Positions 28,192 through 38,244 of a DNA stretch of 64,000 nt are shown in pieces. The DNA comes from Marinilabilia salmonicolor (GTDB taxonomy: Bacteria; Bacteroidota; Bacteroidia; Bacteroidales; Marinilabiliaceae). The notes below the pieces were generated by a model, which saw only the letters and a program-made list of their open reading frames with translations, ran no database searches and was not told the DNA's origin. The translations under genes and the position numbers were made by a program. How positions within the stretch are numbered: position 1 is the first letter of the stretch; each line of letters opens with the position of its first letter. The stretch is from positions 289,236 through 353,235 of the forward strand of contig NZ_PVTS01000002.1 of the NCBI RefSeq assembly GCF_003003035.1, in the 5' to 3' direction.

Positions 28192-30132
28192 ATGGTAAAA
28201 ATAGATGCAAAGATTCCCGAAGGGCCAATAGCTCAGAAATGGGAAAACTATAAAGCTAACCAGAAACTGGTTAACCCCGCAAACAAAAGAAAACTGGATA
28301 TCATTGTTGTTGGTACCGGTTTGGCAGGTGCTTCTGCAGCTGCTTCATTTGGTGAAATGGGCTTTAATGTAAAAGTCTTCACCATTCAGGACTCCCCACG
28401 TCGTGCACACTCTATCGCAGCACAGGGTGGTATCAATGCTGCTAAGAACTATCCGAATGACGGTGACTCTATCTACCGTTTGTTTTATGATACAGTAAAA
28501 GGTGGTGACTATCGTGCCCGTGAAGCCAACGTACACCGTTTGGCCGAAGTCAGCAACAGCATCATCGACCAATGTGTGGCTCAGGGTGTTCCCTTTGCCC
28601 GTGAGTATGGCGGATTGCTCGATAACCGCTCTTTTGGTGGTGCTCAGGTAAGTCGTACATTTTATGCCAAAGGACAAACGGGTCAGCAGCTGTTGCTCGG
28701 TGCCTACCAGGCCCTCATGCGCCAGGTAAATGCAGGAAGCGTAAAATTGCATACCCGCAACGAAATGGTGGAAATTGTAATGGTGGACGGCAAGGCTCGT
28801 GGTATCATCTCGCGCAACCTGGTAACGGGTAAGCTGGAACGTCACTTCGGACATGCCGTTGTACTGGCCACCGGAGGATACGGAAACACCTTCTTCCTCT
28901 CTACCAACGCCATGGGATCCAACGGATCAGCAGCCTGGAAAGCCTACAAGAAAGGCGCTATGTTTGCCAATCCCTGTTTCGCACAGATTCACCCAACCTG
29001 TATCCCTGTTCACGGAGAGTTCCAGAGTAAGCTTACGCTGATGTCGGAATCACTTCGTAACGATGGTCGCATCTGGGTACCCAAAAAGAAAGAAGACGCT
29101 GAAGCCATCCGCGCAGGAAAACTCAAGCCTACTGAAATCGCTGAGGAAGATCGCGACTACTATCTGGAGCGTCGTTATCCTGCTTTCGGAAACCTTGTTC
29201 CCCGTGACGTGGCCTCACGTGCAGCCAAAGAGCGTTGCGATGCAGGTTTCGGAGTAGGAACCACCGGTCTTGCTGTATATCTCGATTTTAAATCGTCCAT
29301 CGAGCGTCTGGGACGCGATGCCATCGAGGCTCGTTACGGAAACCTATTCCAGATGTACGAAAAAATTGTGGACGACAATCCATACGAAACACCTATGATG
29401 ATTTATCCGGCAATCCACTACACCATGGGCGGTATCTGGGTAGATTATGAACTGCAAACCACCGTTCCCGGATTGTTCTCCGCCGGAGAGGCCAACTTCT
29501 CAGATCACGGAGCCAACCGTTTGGGAGCATCAGCATTGATGCAGGGTCTGGCAGACGGATATTTTGTTCTGCCTTATACAGTCCAGAATTACCTGGCAGA
29601 CGATATTGCCACCCCACGCATGACCACCGAAGAGAAAGAGTTTGAGGAAGCTGAAAAGGCAGCAAAAAGCCATTTCGAAAAACTGATGGACATCAAGGGT
29701 AACCGCTCAGTGGACAGCATCCACAAAGAGCTGGGTCTTGTGATGTGGGACTTCGTGGGTATGGCCCGCAACAAAGAAGGTCTGGAACAGGCCATCGAAA
29801 AAATCCAGGCCATCAAAAAAGAGTTCTGGAGCAACGTACGTATCCCCGGTTCGGAAGAAGATATGAATGTAGAGCTTGAAAAAGCCGCACGTTTGGCCGA
29901 CTTCATCGAAATAGGTGAACTGATGGCCCGCGATGCACTGCACCGTGAGGAATCCTGCGGAGGTCATTTCCGTGAAGAGTATCAGACCGAAGAGGGTGAA
30001 GCACTGCGTCAGGACGACAAATTTGCATACACCGGCTGCTGGCTCTTCAAAGGCGAGGATCAGGAGCCCGAACTTCACAAAGAAGAGCTGAAGTTTGAAG
30101 TAGTGAAACTGGTTCAGCGTAACTACAAGTAA
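28192..30132 (+). CDS. sdhA: Succinate dehydrogenase/fumarate reductase flavoprotein subunit
   Basis: The 646-aa catalytic subunit has the FAD dinucleotide motif [11 protein letters not shown] (near 43), the covalent FAD-His site in [14 protein letters not shown], and the substrate loop [22 protein letters not shown]. The C-terminal capping region is intact to the end. Length is that of the Wolinella/Bacteroides type, longer than E. coli SdhA. It is co-transcribed with sdhC and sdhB (32-base gap to sdhB). Codon usage here is noticeably biased to a few codons (CGT, GGT), suggesting high expression. Confidence 0.97.
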   Translation: MVKIDAKIPEGPIAQKWENYKANQKLVNPANKRKLDIIVVGTGLAGASAAASFGEMGFNVKVFTIQDSPRRAHSIAAQGGINAAKNYPNDGDSIYRLFYDTVKGGDYRAREANVHRLAEVSNSIIDQCVAQGVPFAREYGGLLDNRSFGGAQVSRTFYAKGQTGQQLLLGAYQALMRQVNAGSVKLHTRNEMVEIVMVDGKARGIISRNLVTGKLERHFGHAVVLATGGYGNTFFLSTNAMGSNGSAAWKAYKKGAMFANPCFAQIHPTCIPVHGEFQSKLTLMSESLRNDGRIWVPKKKEDAEAIRAGKLKPTEIAEEDRDYYLERRYPAFGNLVPRDVASRAAKERCDAGFGVGTTGLAVYLDFKSSIERLGRDAIEARYGNLFQMYEKIVDDNPYETPMMIYPAIHYTMGGIWVDYELQTTVPGLFSAGEANFSDHGANRLGASALMQGLADGYFVLPYTVQNYLADDIATPRMTTEEKEFEEAEKAAKSHFEKLMDIKGNRSVDSIHKELGLVMWDFVGMARNKEGLEQAIEKIQAIKKEFWSNVRIPGSEEDMNVELEKAARLADFIEIGELMARDALHREESCGGHFREEYQTEEGEALRQDDKFAYTGCWLFKGEDQEPELHKEELKFEVVKLVQRNYK

Positions 30133-30164
30133 ACAGGGTGTTAATTTAAAACGAAGTATCAATC

Positions 30165-30920
30165 ATGGAAAATTCAATAAATATCAAACTCAAAGTTTGG
30201 CGTCAGGCCGGCCCCAAAGCCAAAGGCCGGTTCGAAACTTATGAGCTCAGCAATATTTCTACAGACAGCTCTTTTCTTGAAATGCTTGACATCCTTAACG
30301 AGCAACTGATAAACAAAGGAGAGGAACCTGTAGCGTTTGACCACGACTGTCGTGAAGGAATCTGCGGTATGTGCTCACTTTACATCAACGGACGTCCGCA
30401 CGGACCCGATGATGATGTCACGACTTGCCAGCTGCACATGCGTAAATTCAAGGATGGACAGACCATTACCATTGAACCCTGGCGATCTGCTGGTTTCCCG
30501 GTAATTAAAGATCTTATCGTGGATCGTACCGCATTCGACCAGATTATTGCAGCCGGTGGATATGTTTCAGTAAATACAGGAGGTATTCCTGATGCGAATG
30601 CCATTCCTATTCCCAAGCCCGATGCTGACGAGGCTATGGACGCTGCATCCTGCATCGGCTGTGGTGCCTGTGTGGCCGCCTGTAAAAACGGATCGGCCAT
30701 GTTGTTCGTTTCAGCCAAGGTTAGCCAGATGGCGCTGCTCCCCCAGGGACGCGTGGAAGGTGCTCGCCGTGCCAAAAATATGGTTGCCAAGATGGACGAA
30801 CTTGGATTTGGTAATTGTACCAACACCGGTGCCTGTGAAGTGGAATGTCCAAAAGGCATTTCATTGGCAAACATCGCACGCTTGAACCGTGAGTTCTTAA
30901 AAGCCAAGGCTCAGGACTAA
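30165..30920 (+). CDS. sdhB: Succinate dehydrogenase/fumarate reductase iron-sulfur subunit
   Basis: The 251-aa electron-transfer subunit has its cluster ligands in order: [2Fe-2S] Cys62, Cys67, Cys70 and Cys88; [4Fe-4S] Cys163, Cys166 and Cys169; and the later Cys173, Cys218, Cys224 and Cys228 completing the [3Fe-4S] and [4Fe-4S] sites. The order matches bacterial SdhB/FrdB. It ends the operon, followed by a strong terminator at 30985-31034. Confidence 0.97.
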   Translation: MENSINIKLKVWRQAGPKAKGRFETYELSNISTDSSFLEMLDILNEQLINKGEEPVAFDHDCREGICGMCSLYINGRPHGPDDDVTTCQLHMRKFKDGQTITIEPWRSAGFPVIKDLIVDRTAFDQIIAAGGYVSVNTGGIPDANAIPIPKPDADEAMDAASCIGCGACVAACKNGSAMLFVSAKVSQMALLPQGRVEGARRAKNMVAKMDELGFGNCTNTGACEVECPKGISLANIARLNREFLKAKAQD

Positions 30921-30984
30921 ACCATGGAAACCGTCTTTGCAAAAAGACAAACTCCCTGATATCACGGTAAAACAAATACATTTT

Positions 30985-31034
30985 CAACCCGCTTTCGCTG
31001 ATTTTTCCCAATCATTCGAAAGCGGGTTTTTTTG
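30985..31034 (+). terminator. Rho-independent terminator of the sdhCAB operon
   Basis: AACCCGCTTTCG (from 30986) pairs with CGAAAGCGGGTT and is followed by TTTTTTG. It lies 65 bases after the sdhB stop. Confidence 0.9.
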
Positions 31035-31041
31035 TTAATTA

Positions 31042-31204
31042 GTGTCTGTCCATAAAGTACCATTTACTGCGTTACGCTTGTCCGAAAAGTACTCATTTAC
31101 GAAAAGTAAACTCCGTATTTTCGGACTTCGCAAGCCTTGTAACTGGCACTTTCTGAACAGACACAGCTCCAGCCAGAAACTTTCCCGACTTTATATACGG
31201 GCAC
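31042..31204 (+). repeat. MITE-like element, unit 1 of a tandem pair
   Basis: This 163-bp unit starts GTGTCTGTCCATAAAGTACC and ends TTATATACGGGCAC. It is flanked by TAATTA at 31036-31041 and 31205-31210. Inside, the arms around GTCCGAAAAGTACTCATTTACG and its inverted partner GTAAACTCCGTATTTTCGGAC form a hairpin. Same length as the copies at 21078 and 43217. Confidence 0.85.
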
Positions 31205-31210
31205 TAATTA

Positions 31211-31328
31211 GTGTTTGTCCATAAAGTACCACTTGCGTCCCCAAAGGATTGGGGCAGGCATAGCAATTGGCCCTTTCTGAACAGACACATGACTTTTTGC
31301 AAACTTTCCCGAATTTATAGATGGACTC
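31211..31328 (+). repeat. MITE-like element, unit 2 of a tandem pair
   Basis: This 118-bp unit begins GTGTTTGTCCATAAAGTACC, has the inner end CTTTCTGAACAGACAC and finishes TTTATAGATGGACTC. TAATTA flanks it at 31205-31210 and 31329-31334; the left copy is shared with unit 1. The internal hairpin is shorter (GTCCCCAAAGGATTGGGGC). Confidence 0.82.
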
Positions 31329-31397
31329 TAATTAGTTATTAGTCTTGTATGTAGAAAATCTTTTTTTTAACTTCATAGCGCCGCAAAAAGAGAGACC

Positions 31398-32099
31398 ATG
31401 CCATACAGACGACTTCCAAACACTGACCAGGCCCGACTGAGGGCACTTAAAACAGCCCAAAGCAAAGGGGCTCAGCTCCCACCAATGGAACTCGCCTTTT
31501 CTCAAAAATCACTTTTCGACATCAAAGCTTTCGTGCCTCAATATGAACAGGCCATTCAACAGTATCAATTCAGTCGTGACCGTCAGGCTAAATTCGGAAA
31601 ATCTCTTTCCGAGCACTTCAAATTATCCCGAATGTATCTCTCTCATTTCTTGCAAGTGGTGAACATGGCCATAACCCGGGGAGAATTAAAACCAGATGTC
31701 AGATCATTTTACGGCCTGGATCGTGAAACAAAAGCCATCCCTGACATCAATACCGAACAACAATTACTGGAATGGGGCAAAAAAGTCATTCAGGGAGAGG
31801 ACAAACGCATGAGCCAGGGCGGGTCGAGGGTGTTTAACCCCACCATTGCCATGGTAAAAATGCGTTTCGAAAAATTTCAGGAAAACTACGACTTCCATAA
31901 AGATCTGCTCAAAACCTCACAGAAAATGCATGAAAAGGTTACTCAGGAGAGAGAAACGGCTGACCAACTCATTGTGAAAATCTGGAATGAAGTGGAAGCC
32001 ACCTTCAACAACCTGGAACCGGATCAAAAAAGGAAAAAAGCCTCGGAATACGGAGTGGTCTATATCTATCGTCCATCGGAAAAAGAACCTCCGGAATAA
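31398..32099 (+). CDS. Conserved-looking hypothetical protein
   Basis: I do not recognise a domain. The 233-aa protein is soluble, helical and charged, with no signal peptide or membrane helix. The N-terminus MPYRRLPNTDQARLRALKTA is compact and basic, and a middle segment (residues 75-115) carries LSHFLQVVNMAITRGELKPD. Helices with heptad character occupy 155-210. Similar proteins are common as hypotheticals in Bacteroidota, as far as I recall. It lies alone between the repeat pair and a convergent glycosyltransferase. Confidence 0.75.
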   Translation: MPYRRLPNTDQARLRALKTAQSKGAQLPPMELAFSQKSLFDIKAFVPQYEQAIQQYQFSRDRQAKFGKSLSEHFKLSRMYLSHFLQVVNMAITRGELKPDVRSFYGLDRETKAIPDINTEQQLLEWGKKVIQGEDKRMSQGGSRVFNPTIAMVKMRFEKFQENYDFHKDLLKTSQKMHEKVTQERETADQLIVKIWNEVEATFNNLEPDQKRKKASEYGVVYIYRPSEKEPPE

Positions 32100-32125
32100 C
32101 TTCATATTTCCTTGTAATCAACAGG

Positions 32126-32872
32126 CTAAAAGCGTTTGTTCACAACCCAAAACCAAAAGAACCTCGGGGCAATAACAAAGTGCGAAAGTATGGTTGAGAC
32201 AAGCCCGTAATTTCTGACCATTATCCGGAACCGCTCCTTCAGACCCGGAACAATATTCTGCCTCGTAAGACCGCCCTCTCTGAAACGACACAATACCTTA
32301 TGCGTATTTCGGATTTCTGAAGCTCCGTGAAGAGCCTGAAGACACCAGTCAAAATCTGCCGAGAATTTATACCTTAAATCATACTTTCCGGCCACTTTTC
32401 GTGATGCGATGAACGCCTGGTGACTTACCAGCATACCATGTCTGAAATGACGCCAATTTAGCTTTTCCGGTGGCGACAACCGACGCAAACCAATTTCACG
32501 GCCATCAGAATGGATCATTAACGTTTCTCCGTAATAAACGTCCGCAAGAGTATCTTTCTCAAAAAGATTGTCTAACACATCGGGTGAGGCGGGTTCATCA
32601 CCGGCATTTACAAACCAGAAATAATCCCCGGTAGCCAGCTCCATCCCCTTATTCATGGCATCGTACAGTCCTTTGTCAGGCTCACTGATCCAGCGGTCAG
32701 GTACCGTTTCATTCTGTCTGATTACATCCAGAGTCCCATCGGTGCTCCCGCCATCCACGATCACATATTCCAAATTGGAATAGGTTAACTGTTGGATTGT
32801 TGAAATGGTGGACTCAAGATTTTCGGCATCATTAAAAACAACGGTAATTATGCTTATTTTAGGTCTTTGCAT
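32126..32872 (-). CDS. Glycosyltransferase family 2
   Basis: Start taken as the ATG at 32872 (248 aa, MQRPKISIITVVFNDAENL), which leaves a 16-base gap to the upstream gene; an upstream ATG at 32992 would overlap it. GT-A features are the nucleotide-binding SIITVVFNDAENL, VIVDGGSTDGTLDVI and the acidic FVNAGDEP (metal-binding DXD-like). The second half includes KFSADFDWCLQAL. Such enzymes add a sugar to exopolysaccharide, O-antigen or glycan; the acceptor is unknown. It is paired with a GT4 gene just upstream. Confidence 0.86.
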   Translation of the reverse strand: MQRPKISIITVVFNDAENLESTISTIQQLTYSNLEYVIVDGGSTDGTLDVIRQNETVPDRWISEPDKGLYDAMNKGMELATGDYFWFVNAGDEPASPDVLDNLFEKDTLADVYYGETLMIHSDGREIGLRRLSPPEKLNWRHFRHGMLVSHQAFIASRKVAGKYDLRYKFSADFDWCLQALHGASEIRNTHKVLCRFREGGLTRQNIVPGLKERFRIMVRNYGLVSTILSHFVIAPRFFWFWVVNKRF

Positions 32873-32888
32873 TCGAAAATTTTCTAAA

Positions 32889-34145
32889 TCACCCGGTAAT
32901 TTGCTGATATAATTTTTGATATTGCTGAGCAATAACTTCAGGATCAAAGTTCTCCTCAGCAAAAATCCGTGCATTCCTCCCCAGTTCCGCATGGTTTTCC
33001 AGAACTGAAAGGATGCCCAGGGCCAGCTCTTTAGACTTTCCGGGAGCCGATAGAAACCCGGACTTCATATGATGAACCATCTCCGGAACACCGCCAATTT
33101 GAAAAGCCACCACGGGGGTCCCACAAGCCATGGATTCAACCACCGTATTGGGCAGATTGTCCTGCATCGACGGCAAGACAAACAAATCTGCAGCCTGATA
33201 CAGGCCGGCCATCTCAACTTCGCTGGTTACAACATCGTATGAGTGAAGCTTAAAAGGCAATTGACCGCCCAATACTTCAATGTTTTTCCCGAAAACCATC
33301 AACTCAAGTTTCTCCTTCAGTTCAGGTTCTTTTTGCGCAATATAATTCAGCGCTCTTAACAAAAGTCCTATTCCTTTTCGGGGGTCAGCAACATTAGCGG
33401 CTCCAAAAAGCAGTAAATTCTTCCCTTCCGGCAAACCCAGACTCTGTCGCAATTTCATCTTATCCACAGGTCGGAAAAGCCGGGTGTCCACGGGATTGAA
33501 AATCTGCTCCACTTCATGTTTCAAATCCTTCCGAACAAGCGAACTTCCGGCTGCCATCTTCTGCATCCAGCGGCTGCAACCCACAAATGTAATGGCAGCA
33601 TCTTTATATATTTTCTCTTTGGTCTCGTGCTGACGTGCGGACAAATCATCCGGAGCTGGCGATTTAAGCATGGGGCATTGGCCGCAGGTGGAAGTAAACC
33701 CGCCACAAGTTCCAGGATAATGACACCCTCCGGTAAAAGGCCAGGTATCATGAAGGGTCCACACCACCGGTTTTCCAAGATCTATTAATTTACGGAGTCC
33801 CTTGAGGGATAAAAAACCCTGATTAATCCAATGCAAGTGAATAACATCCGCCTCACGAACCAGAGGATGACGGCTGATGTCAAAACCGAACCTACTCCGG
33901 GAAAAGGAAAAACGATTCTGCCGGTTTTTTTCAAAAGGAACAAAGGAAAAAACCTCTCCAAGAAACATCATCTGTCGATATATCCCGGAGCGACCCAACA
34001 ACTCAACCCTTGCGTGATCTCCGAAACCTTCCAGCACCAACATACGCACATCGGTGCCATGCTGATGCAAAGCATCCAGAAGTCTCACCGCAGCCACTGC
34101 AGCGCCTCCCACATGATCGCTTTTATTGATATGTAATACTTTCAC
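32889..34145 (-). CDS. Glycosyltransferase family 4
   Basis: I prefer the GTG at 34145 as start (418 aa, KVLHINKSDHVGGAAVAAVRL as the first strand and glycine loop). The alternative ATG at 34232 adds 29 residues of poor composition. The C-terminal GT-B half has the conserved LLFGAANVADPRKGIGLLLRAL and the nucleotide-sugar binding FVLPSMQDNLPNTVVESMACGTPVV (E-x7-E type). Donor and acceptor are not assignable. A cysteine-rich stretch (CHYPGTCGGFTSTCGQCP) near residue 150 is typical of one GT4 branch. Confidence 0.85.
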   Translation of the reverse strand: MKVLHINKSDHVGGAAVAAVRLLDALHQHGTDVRMLVLEGFGDHARVELLGRSGIYRQMMFLGEVFSFVPFEKNRQNRFSFSRSRFGFDISRHPLVREADVIHLHWINQGFLSLKGLRKLIDLGKPVVWTLHDTWPFTGGCHYPGTCGGFTSTCGQCPMLKSPAPDDLSARQHETKEKIYKDAAITFVGCSRWMQKMAAGSSLVRKDLKHEVEQIFNPVDTRLFRPVDKMKLRQSLGLPEGKNLLLFGAANVADPRKGIGLLLRALNYIAQKEPELKEKLELMVFGKNIEVLGGQLPFKLHSYDVVTSEVEMAGLYQAADLFVLPSMQDNLPNTVVESMACGTPVVAFQIGGVPEMVHHMKSGFLSAPGKSKELALGILSVLENHAELGRNARIFAEENFDPEVIAQQYQKLYQQITG

Positions 34146-34269
34146 GGATATTCGGGATTTATGGGTAAAGATATAATTTTTGAACGATACCGCCCGAAGA
34201 TTTGTTGTGCTAACAAAACAGGGATAAAACATCCATGCAATATGGTAACCTCAAAAAAGCGGAAATGAG

Positions 34270-34824
34270 ATGAAAGGAAAAGAGATAAAAATATTACAAG
34301 CTAAAGATGCAGATTTAAAGCACATCCTCTTTGTTGATAAAACAGTCTTTGGTTCTAATAAAAAAGCTGATTTAACGGCCAGAATTATCAAGGACAATGC
34401 TGCGCAACCCGTTGTTACATTTCTGGCATTTGACGATCAAACGGCTGTGGGTTATGCTATTTTCGCCAATGCTGAGGTGGACGGATGGCACCAGTCGGAC
34501 CATGTAAGCATTCTTGCACCATTGGCTGTAATCCCGGAATACAAGGACTCCCAAGTCAATAAATTACTGATAGAAGAGGGTATAAAAAAACTTAAGCAAA
34601 TGGGAACCGAGATGGTTTTCACTTTCGGAAACCCTGAATACTATAAGAAATTTGGATTCGTACCAGAAGCCGAAAGTTTCGGATTTGCTCCCCCGGCGAC
34701 ACTTACTAATGAGAGCCGTGAGAAATGGATGGTTCAGGCCCTCACCCTTAAAGGGCTGAGTAAAAACGTTGGATCTGTGGTTTGCTCCGAATCAATGAAT
34801 AAACCTGAATTCTGGGGATTATAG
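34270..34824 (+). CDS. GNAT family N-acetyltransferase
   Basis: The 184-aa product follows the GNAT plan. Strands 4-5 are represented by HVSILAPLAVIPEYKDSQVNKLLIEEG, which contains the acetyl-CoA loop in a shortened Q/RxxG-like form, and the C-terminal FGNPEYYKKFGFVPEAESFG is the YhbS-like signature. Acceptor unknown. It stands alone, divergent from the glycosyltransferases. Confidence 0.84.
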   Translation: MKGKEIKILQAKDADLKHILFVDKTVFGSNKKADLTARIIKDNAAQPVVTFLAFDDQTAVGYAIFANAEVDGWHQSDHVSILAPLAVIPEYKDSQVNKLLIEEGIKKLKQMGTEMVFTFGNPEYYKKFGFVPEAESFGFAPPATLTNESREKWMVQALTLKGLSKNVGSVVCSESMNKPEFWGL

Positions 34825-34828
34825 ACCG

Positions 34829-35080
34829 CTACGGCACCGGATCATGTCCACTTCCGCCCCATGGATTACAGGACAAAATTCGTTTGATCGCCAGCCAAAG
34901 CCCTTTAAAAGGTCCATGTTTTTTCAGCGCCTGAACGGAATAGACGGAGCAGGTTGGTGTGTACCGGCACGAAGGCCCGATCATCGGTGATATTACCCAT
35001 TGGTAAATCCTAACAGGAATAATCAGAAGAAAAACCAGGATTTTTTTAAAGCCCTCATATATTTTCCGAAGCATCCTCAT
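34829..35080 (-). CDS. yidD: Membrane protein insertion efficiency factor YidD
   Basis: At 83 aa it shows the family core [22 protein letters not shown] and [12 protein letters not shown]. YidD assists YidC/Sec-dependent insertion at the inner membrane. It overlaps rnpA by four bases (ATGA), a translationally coupled arrangement conserved across bacteria. The usual rpmH upstream of rnpA is not adjacent. Confidence 0.95.
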   Translation of the reverse strand: MRMLRKIYEGFKKILVFLLIIPVRIYQWVISPMIGPSCRYTPTCSVYSVQALKKHGPFKGLWLAIKRILSCNPWGGSGHDPVP

Positions 35081-35478
35081 AAACCCTGCACCTCATTAAT
35101 TAACCTTTGAATGGCCTTCTTCATAGCCTTCTCAATAGAATGATAATCCATTTCTTCTTTTGAAACAAAAAGAAAAGCGATCCCTGCCTGCTTGTTTTTC
35201 TCTTTCAAAACAGCGAGGAGTGGCTCTTTGTTCAGGCGATAGGCTTCACGCATTCGGCGCTTCAGCAAGTTACGCTTTACAGCCCTTTTGAACCTTCTCT
35301 TGGAAACCGAAAACATAGCCTGAACCTGTACATCCTCCGGAAGTGCATCACACAAATACTGCACCCTGAGCGGAAAAGCCATAAAAGCTTCACCACGGTC
35401 AAAAAGTTTGTCAATTACCTTCCGACTGCAAAGTTTCTCCGATTTCCCAAAAGTGAATGCTCTTTGCTTCATTTTCAA
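35077..35478 (-). CDS. rnpA: Ribonuclease P protein component
   Basis: The 133-aa protein carries the RNR signature [13 protein letters not shown] (residues 69-81) and the central [14 protein letters not shown] strand-helix that binds the RNase P RNA leader. It is required for 5' maturation of tRNA. Its gene comes before yidD and after the hemD-DUF4271 transcription unit, separated by the terminator at 35514-35553. Confidence 0.95.
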   Translation of the reverse strand: MKMKQRAFTFGKSEKLCSRKVIDKLFDRGEAFMAFPLRVQYLCDALPEDVQVQAMFSVSKRRFKRAVKRNLLKRRMREAYRLNKEPLLAVLKEKNKQAGIAFLFVSKEEMDYHSIEKAMKKAIQRLINEVQGL

Positions 35479-35513
35479 CTTGCCTTCATTCCCTGATAAA
35501 ATATTCTACATAC

Positions 35514-35553
35514 AAAAAACACTCCTTCCCAGACCCGGGCAAGGAGTGTTTTA
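35514..35553 (-). terminator. Rho-independent terminator of the hemD unit
   Basis: ACACTCCTT pairs with AAGGAGTGT around a CCCAGACCCGGGC loop. On the minus strand the stem is followed by TTTTTTG, so it ends transcripts coming from hemD (35572) rather than those of rnpA. Confidence 0.85.
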
Positions 35554-35571
35554 ACTGTTCAAATATCGTTG

Positions 35572-36318
35572 TTATTTTTTGTTATGCTTTTTAATATACA
35601 TCTCGAGCGCTGCCGTCATTGAAGGAGCCTGAGGCATAGGAGCCTGAATATCCAGCCGAAGTCCTGCTTCCTTTACTGCTTTCGCTGTGGCGGGGCCAAA
35701 AGAAGCAATAAGGGTGTCTTTCTGCTCAAAATCGGGAAAGTTTTGCATCAACGACTTTATTCCCGAAGGACTGAAAAAGACCAAAACATCATAATTGATG
35801 TCCTTAAGATCACTCAAATCGCTGCTAACCGTACGATAAAGGATGGCCTTGGTATATTTAATTTTAGCCTTGGTCAGCAGATTGGGAATTTCAGGTTTAT
35901 GAATATCCGAAAGAGGTACCAGAAATTTCTCCTGCTTGTGTTTTTTGATTACCTCCACCAGGTCGGGAAATTTCCCTGTGGAATGAAAAATCTTCCGTTT
36001 TCTGTAAACAATGTACTTTTGGAGATAGAAGGCGGTAGCTTCCGAAATACAAAAGTACTTCATGTCATCGGGCACCGTAACCCGGGTTTCTTCACAGATC
36101 CGGAAAAAATGGTCAATAGCAGTTCGGCTGGTAAAAACCACTGCGGTATGATCCAGAATATTAATTTTCTGTTGTCTGAATTCTTTAGAAGAGACCCCTT
36201 CAACCTGAATGAACGGCCTAAAATCAATCTTCACATTGTTCTTTTCCGACAGGTCAAAGTAAGGGGATTTTGGTGTTGACGGCTTAGGCTGCGAAACCAG
36301 GATTTTTTTGATCTTCAA
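35572..36318 (-). CDS. hemD: Uroporphyrinogen-III synthase (HemD)
   Basis: The 248-aa protein fits the bilobal HemD fold. Markers include VVFTSRTAIDHFF in the first lobe, and VFFSPSGIKSLMQNFP plus IASFGPATAKAVKEAGLRLDIQAP in the second, which together make the classic HemD signature. It closes hydroxymethylbilane to uroporphyrinogen III for heme, needed for the sdh cytochrome b among others. It probably forms a unit with DUF4271 upstream (50-base gap). Confidence 0.9.
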   Translation of the reverse strand: MKIKKILVSQPKPSTPKSPYFDLSEKNNVKIDFRPFIQVEGVSSKEFRQQKINILDHTAVVFTSRTAIDHFFRICEETRVTVPDDMKYFCISEATAFYLQKYIVYRKRKIFHSTGKFPDLVEVIKKHKQEKFLVPLSDIHKPEIPNLLTKAKIKYTKAILYRTVSSDLSDLKDINYDVLVFFSPSGIKSLMQNFPDFEQKDTLIASFGPATAKAVKEAGLRLDIQAPMPQAPSMTAALEMYIKKHNKK

Positions 36319-36368
36319 TTTGCTTAAGTTTTAGTTCAACAAAACCAGAAACCATTACACTCTTTACG

Positions 36369-37553
36369 TCAATAAAACAGCACTTTAATCAGCATTGACA
36401 AGGGTAAAATTTCCAGGGCACAAAGGTACAAAAATATGTAATAACCTGAAAGCCCACCCCTTAAATTTGCCACAATTCCGCGGCCTACCTGAACTACATA
36501 CATTAAAACAAAGACAGAAAAGCCAATAGATGGGATCCAATGTCGTGCCTCAGGCTCCAAAAAAGGAAAAAGAACCACCAGTGGCATCAAAACCAATCCA
36601 AACGCCTTGCTCATTACCGAGGATTGAAAAAGATACCGCGAAGTTGCTTCCTGAACCCGGAAAACCCATCCAATAAACCTATATACGATAAATTTAAGGG
36701 TAAATATGACTATCAGAAACCCAAACAAAGGGATAAGCAGCCTCCAACCCGAAAGGTCGAAAAACGTGCGCCCCGAAAGACGTAAAGATTCAAAAAACAG
36801 CAACGCGAAATTGGCATAAAACAAGAACTCCAGCCAAAAAGACGCTACAGCCCGACCTCCGCTGTTCGCAGATTGTAATTTACCTGCAATGTTTTTGAAA
36901 AAAACAGCACTAAAAACGTCTGAAAGGTATTTGTGCCATTTGAACCTGATAAGGCCTGTCAGCGCGACAAGAGCAACCAGGAGTATCAGAAACCAGTTTT
37001 GCCCAAGCAAAGGGACCTCCCGATGATGAACGTTAACGGGGATGGGATCCTGAATCTCGGCTGTTTCCAGCTTTTTGAGCGCTTTTTGTGCGATATTGGA
37101 GGAGTCAGACACAGACTGAATCCCCACTTCGTCCTTTTTTTGGTAATTCGCATGATCATCCACCTCCACATCTTTCGCACCCCCTGGGTATTGGAAATAA
37201 TCCAACGGAAGCAGACTAATACTGTCATTCCTTTCAGAAACCCACAAATCACCCTGAAACCCTGAGGCCTGCCAATCGGTCAATAAAATGGCATCCAGAG
37301 AATCCGGCCCGGTATATAGGTTTTCGGGTTCAGCGTCATCAGCGGATGCATCCAATACCGATGCCTTTTGTTGAACTGCCTGCTCTTCCTGTTTTGGAGC
37401 AGAAGGCTCTTCCTCCTGCAACAATTGAATGGCAGGTGGCTCTACCTTAAGCTCAATGCGTTCGGGAACATCGATAGACGGCTGCAATATCTTCGCAGTA
37501 CTATCCTCTTTTTGAAAGTTTGGCAAAAACACGGGAATCTCGTTTGGTCTCAT
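36369..37553 (-). CDS. DUF4271 membrane protein
   Basis: Start at ATG 37553 (394 aa, MRPNEIPVFLPNF); the longer frame from 37586 is unlikely. The first ~200 residues are low-complexity, acidic and soluble (EEEPSAPKQEEQ, LDASADDAEPE). The C-terminal half has about six membrane helices, including the family region FWLEFLFYANFALLFFESL. DUF4271 is a phylum-restricted protein of unknown role that commonly precedes hemD, as here. The function is not known. Confidence 0.85.
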   Translation of the reverse strand: MRPNEIPVFLPNFQKEDSTAKILQPSIDVPERIELKVEPPAIQLLQEEEPSAPKQEEQAVQQKASVLDASADDAEPENLYTGPDSLDAILLTDWQASGFQGDLWVSERNDSISLLPLDYFQYPGGAKDVEVDDHANYQKKDEVGIQSVSDSSNIAQKALKKLETAEIQDPIPVNVHHREVPLLGQNWFLILLVALVALTGLIRFKWHKYLSDVFSAVFFKNIAGKLQSANSGGRAVASFWLEFLFYANFALLFFESLRLSGRTFFDLSGWRLLIPLFGFLIVIFTLKFIVYRFIGWVFRVQEATSRYLFQSSVMSKAFGLVLMPLVVLFPFLEPEARHWIPSIGFSVFVLMYVVQVGRGIVANLRGGLSGYYIFLYLCALEILPLSMLIKVLFY

Positions 37554-37638
37554 CTGTAATCGGGTTAATCTGCAAAAATATAACAAATTAAAGGAATATA
37601 TCCTCCTCCGGGATGGAATTATTAAATCGGAACAACAA

Positions 37639-37817
37639 GTGTCTGGTCAGAAAGTGACAATTGCAAAGCCTGCCCCGATTATTCTTCGGGGGCTTTCGAC
37701 CCCCTGCCGCCTAAAGCTTTAGCGGTCGCACGGATTGTCAAAAGCGCAGTTTACTTACATAAATGAGTCTTTTGGCGGCAGGTATAACGCAGCAAGTGGT
37801 ACGTTATGGACAGATAC
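37639..37817 (-). repeat. Diverged MITE-like element
   Basis: One end reads GTGTCTGGTCAGAAAGTGAC at 37639 and the other, on the minus strand, GTATCTGTCCATAACGTACC at 37817. The core contains GCCGCCTAAAGCTTTAGCGG and a CCCCGATTATTCTTCGGGGG hairpin. No 6-bp target duplication is left, so this is an older copy. Confidence 0.72.
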
Positions 37818-38183
37818 GAACTATTCTTATGATCTCTATGCCAAAAATATCATACTCATTTCATCCCTTCATCGTACCGTCGATAAATCCTATGAAGGCC
37901 TCAAGCAAAGTCTCATACATAATCGATTCTCAGGAAACCCTGCCATGCCAGCTTCGTTTTTAATATGGCAACGATCCCTTTTACAGGAAATTAATCAAGC
38001 TCTGTAGTTTCGTTTACCTCATGATTCAGCCACAATAATCAAAAAAACGTCAAAAAATCGTAACTTTTTTACAAAACATGAGTTATCAATTAAGACTGTA
38101 CCCCATTATATTAGTCATTGCTCAAAAACCCATCGATCTTTTCAAACTTTTTTAAAGTCATTTTCAAAAATTAAAACTTTTTA
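37818..38183. other. Intergenic stretch, no reliable gene
   Basis: This is a 366-base gap before the chemoreceptor. A 90-codon plus-strand frame (37735-38007) begins inside the repeat and has no recognisable content, so it is not called. No tRNA or terminator was found. Confidence 0.35.
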
Positions 38184-38191
38184 TATATTTG
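38184..38191 (+). promoter_or_regulatory. Bacteroidota -7 box (TATATTTG) of the chemoreceptor gene
   Basis: TATATTTG is an exact TAnnTTTG match, 53 bases before the ATG at 38245, in an AT-rich context. Confidence 0.55.
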
Positions 38192-38244
38192 TAAAAACTG
38201 TTCTGTTCTGTTTTGTGATATTGTATAACCAAAAACAAAACGCT

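Noticed and set aside
36421..36428. Perfect minus-strand TACCTTTG
   Set aside because: It lies inside the DUF4271 coding sequence, where it encodes the FLYLCALE stretch. It could be an internal promoter for hemD but that cannot be supported.
37735..38007. 90-codon plus-strand ORF
   Set aside because: It begins inside a diverged MITE-like element and has no recognisable domain or signal; likely chance.
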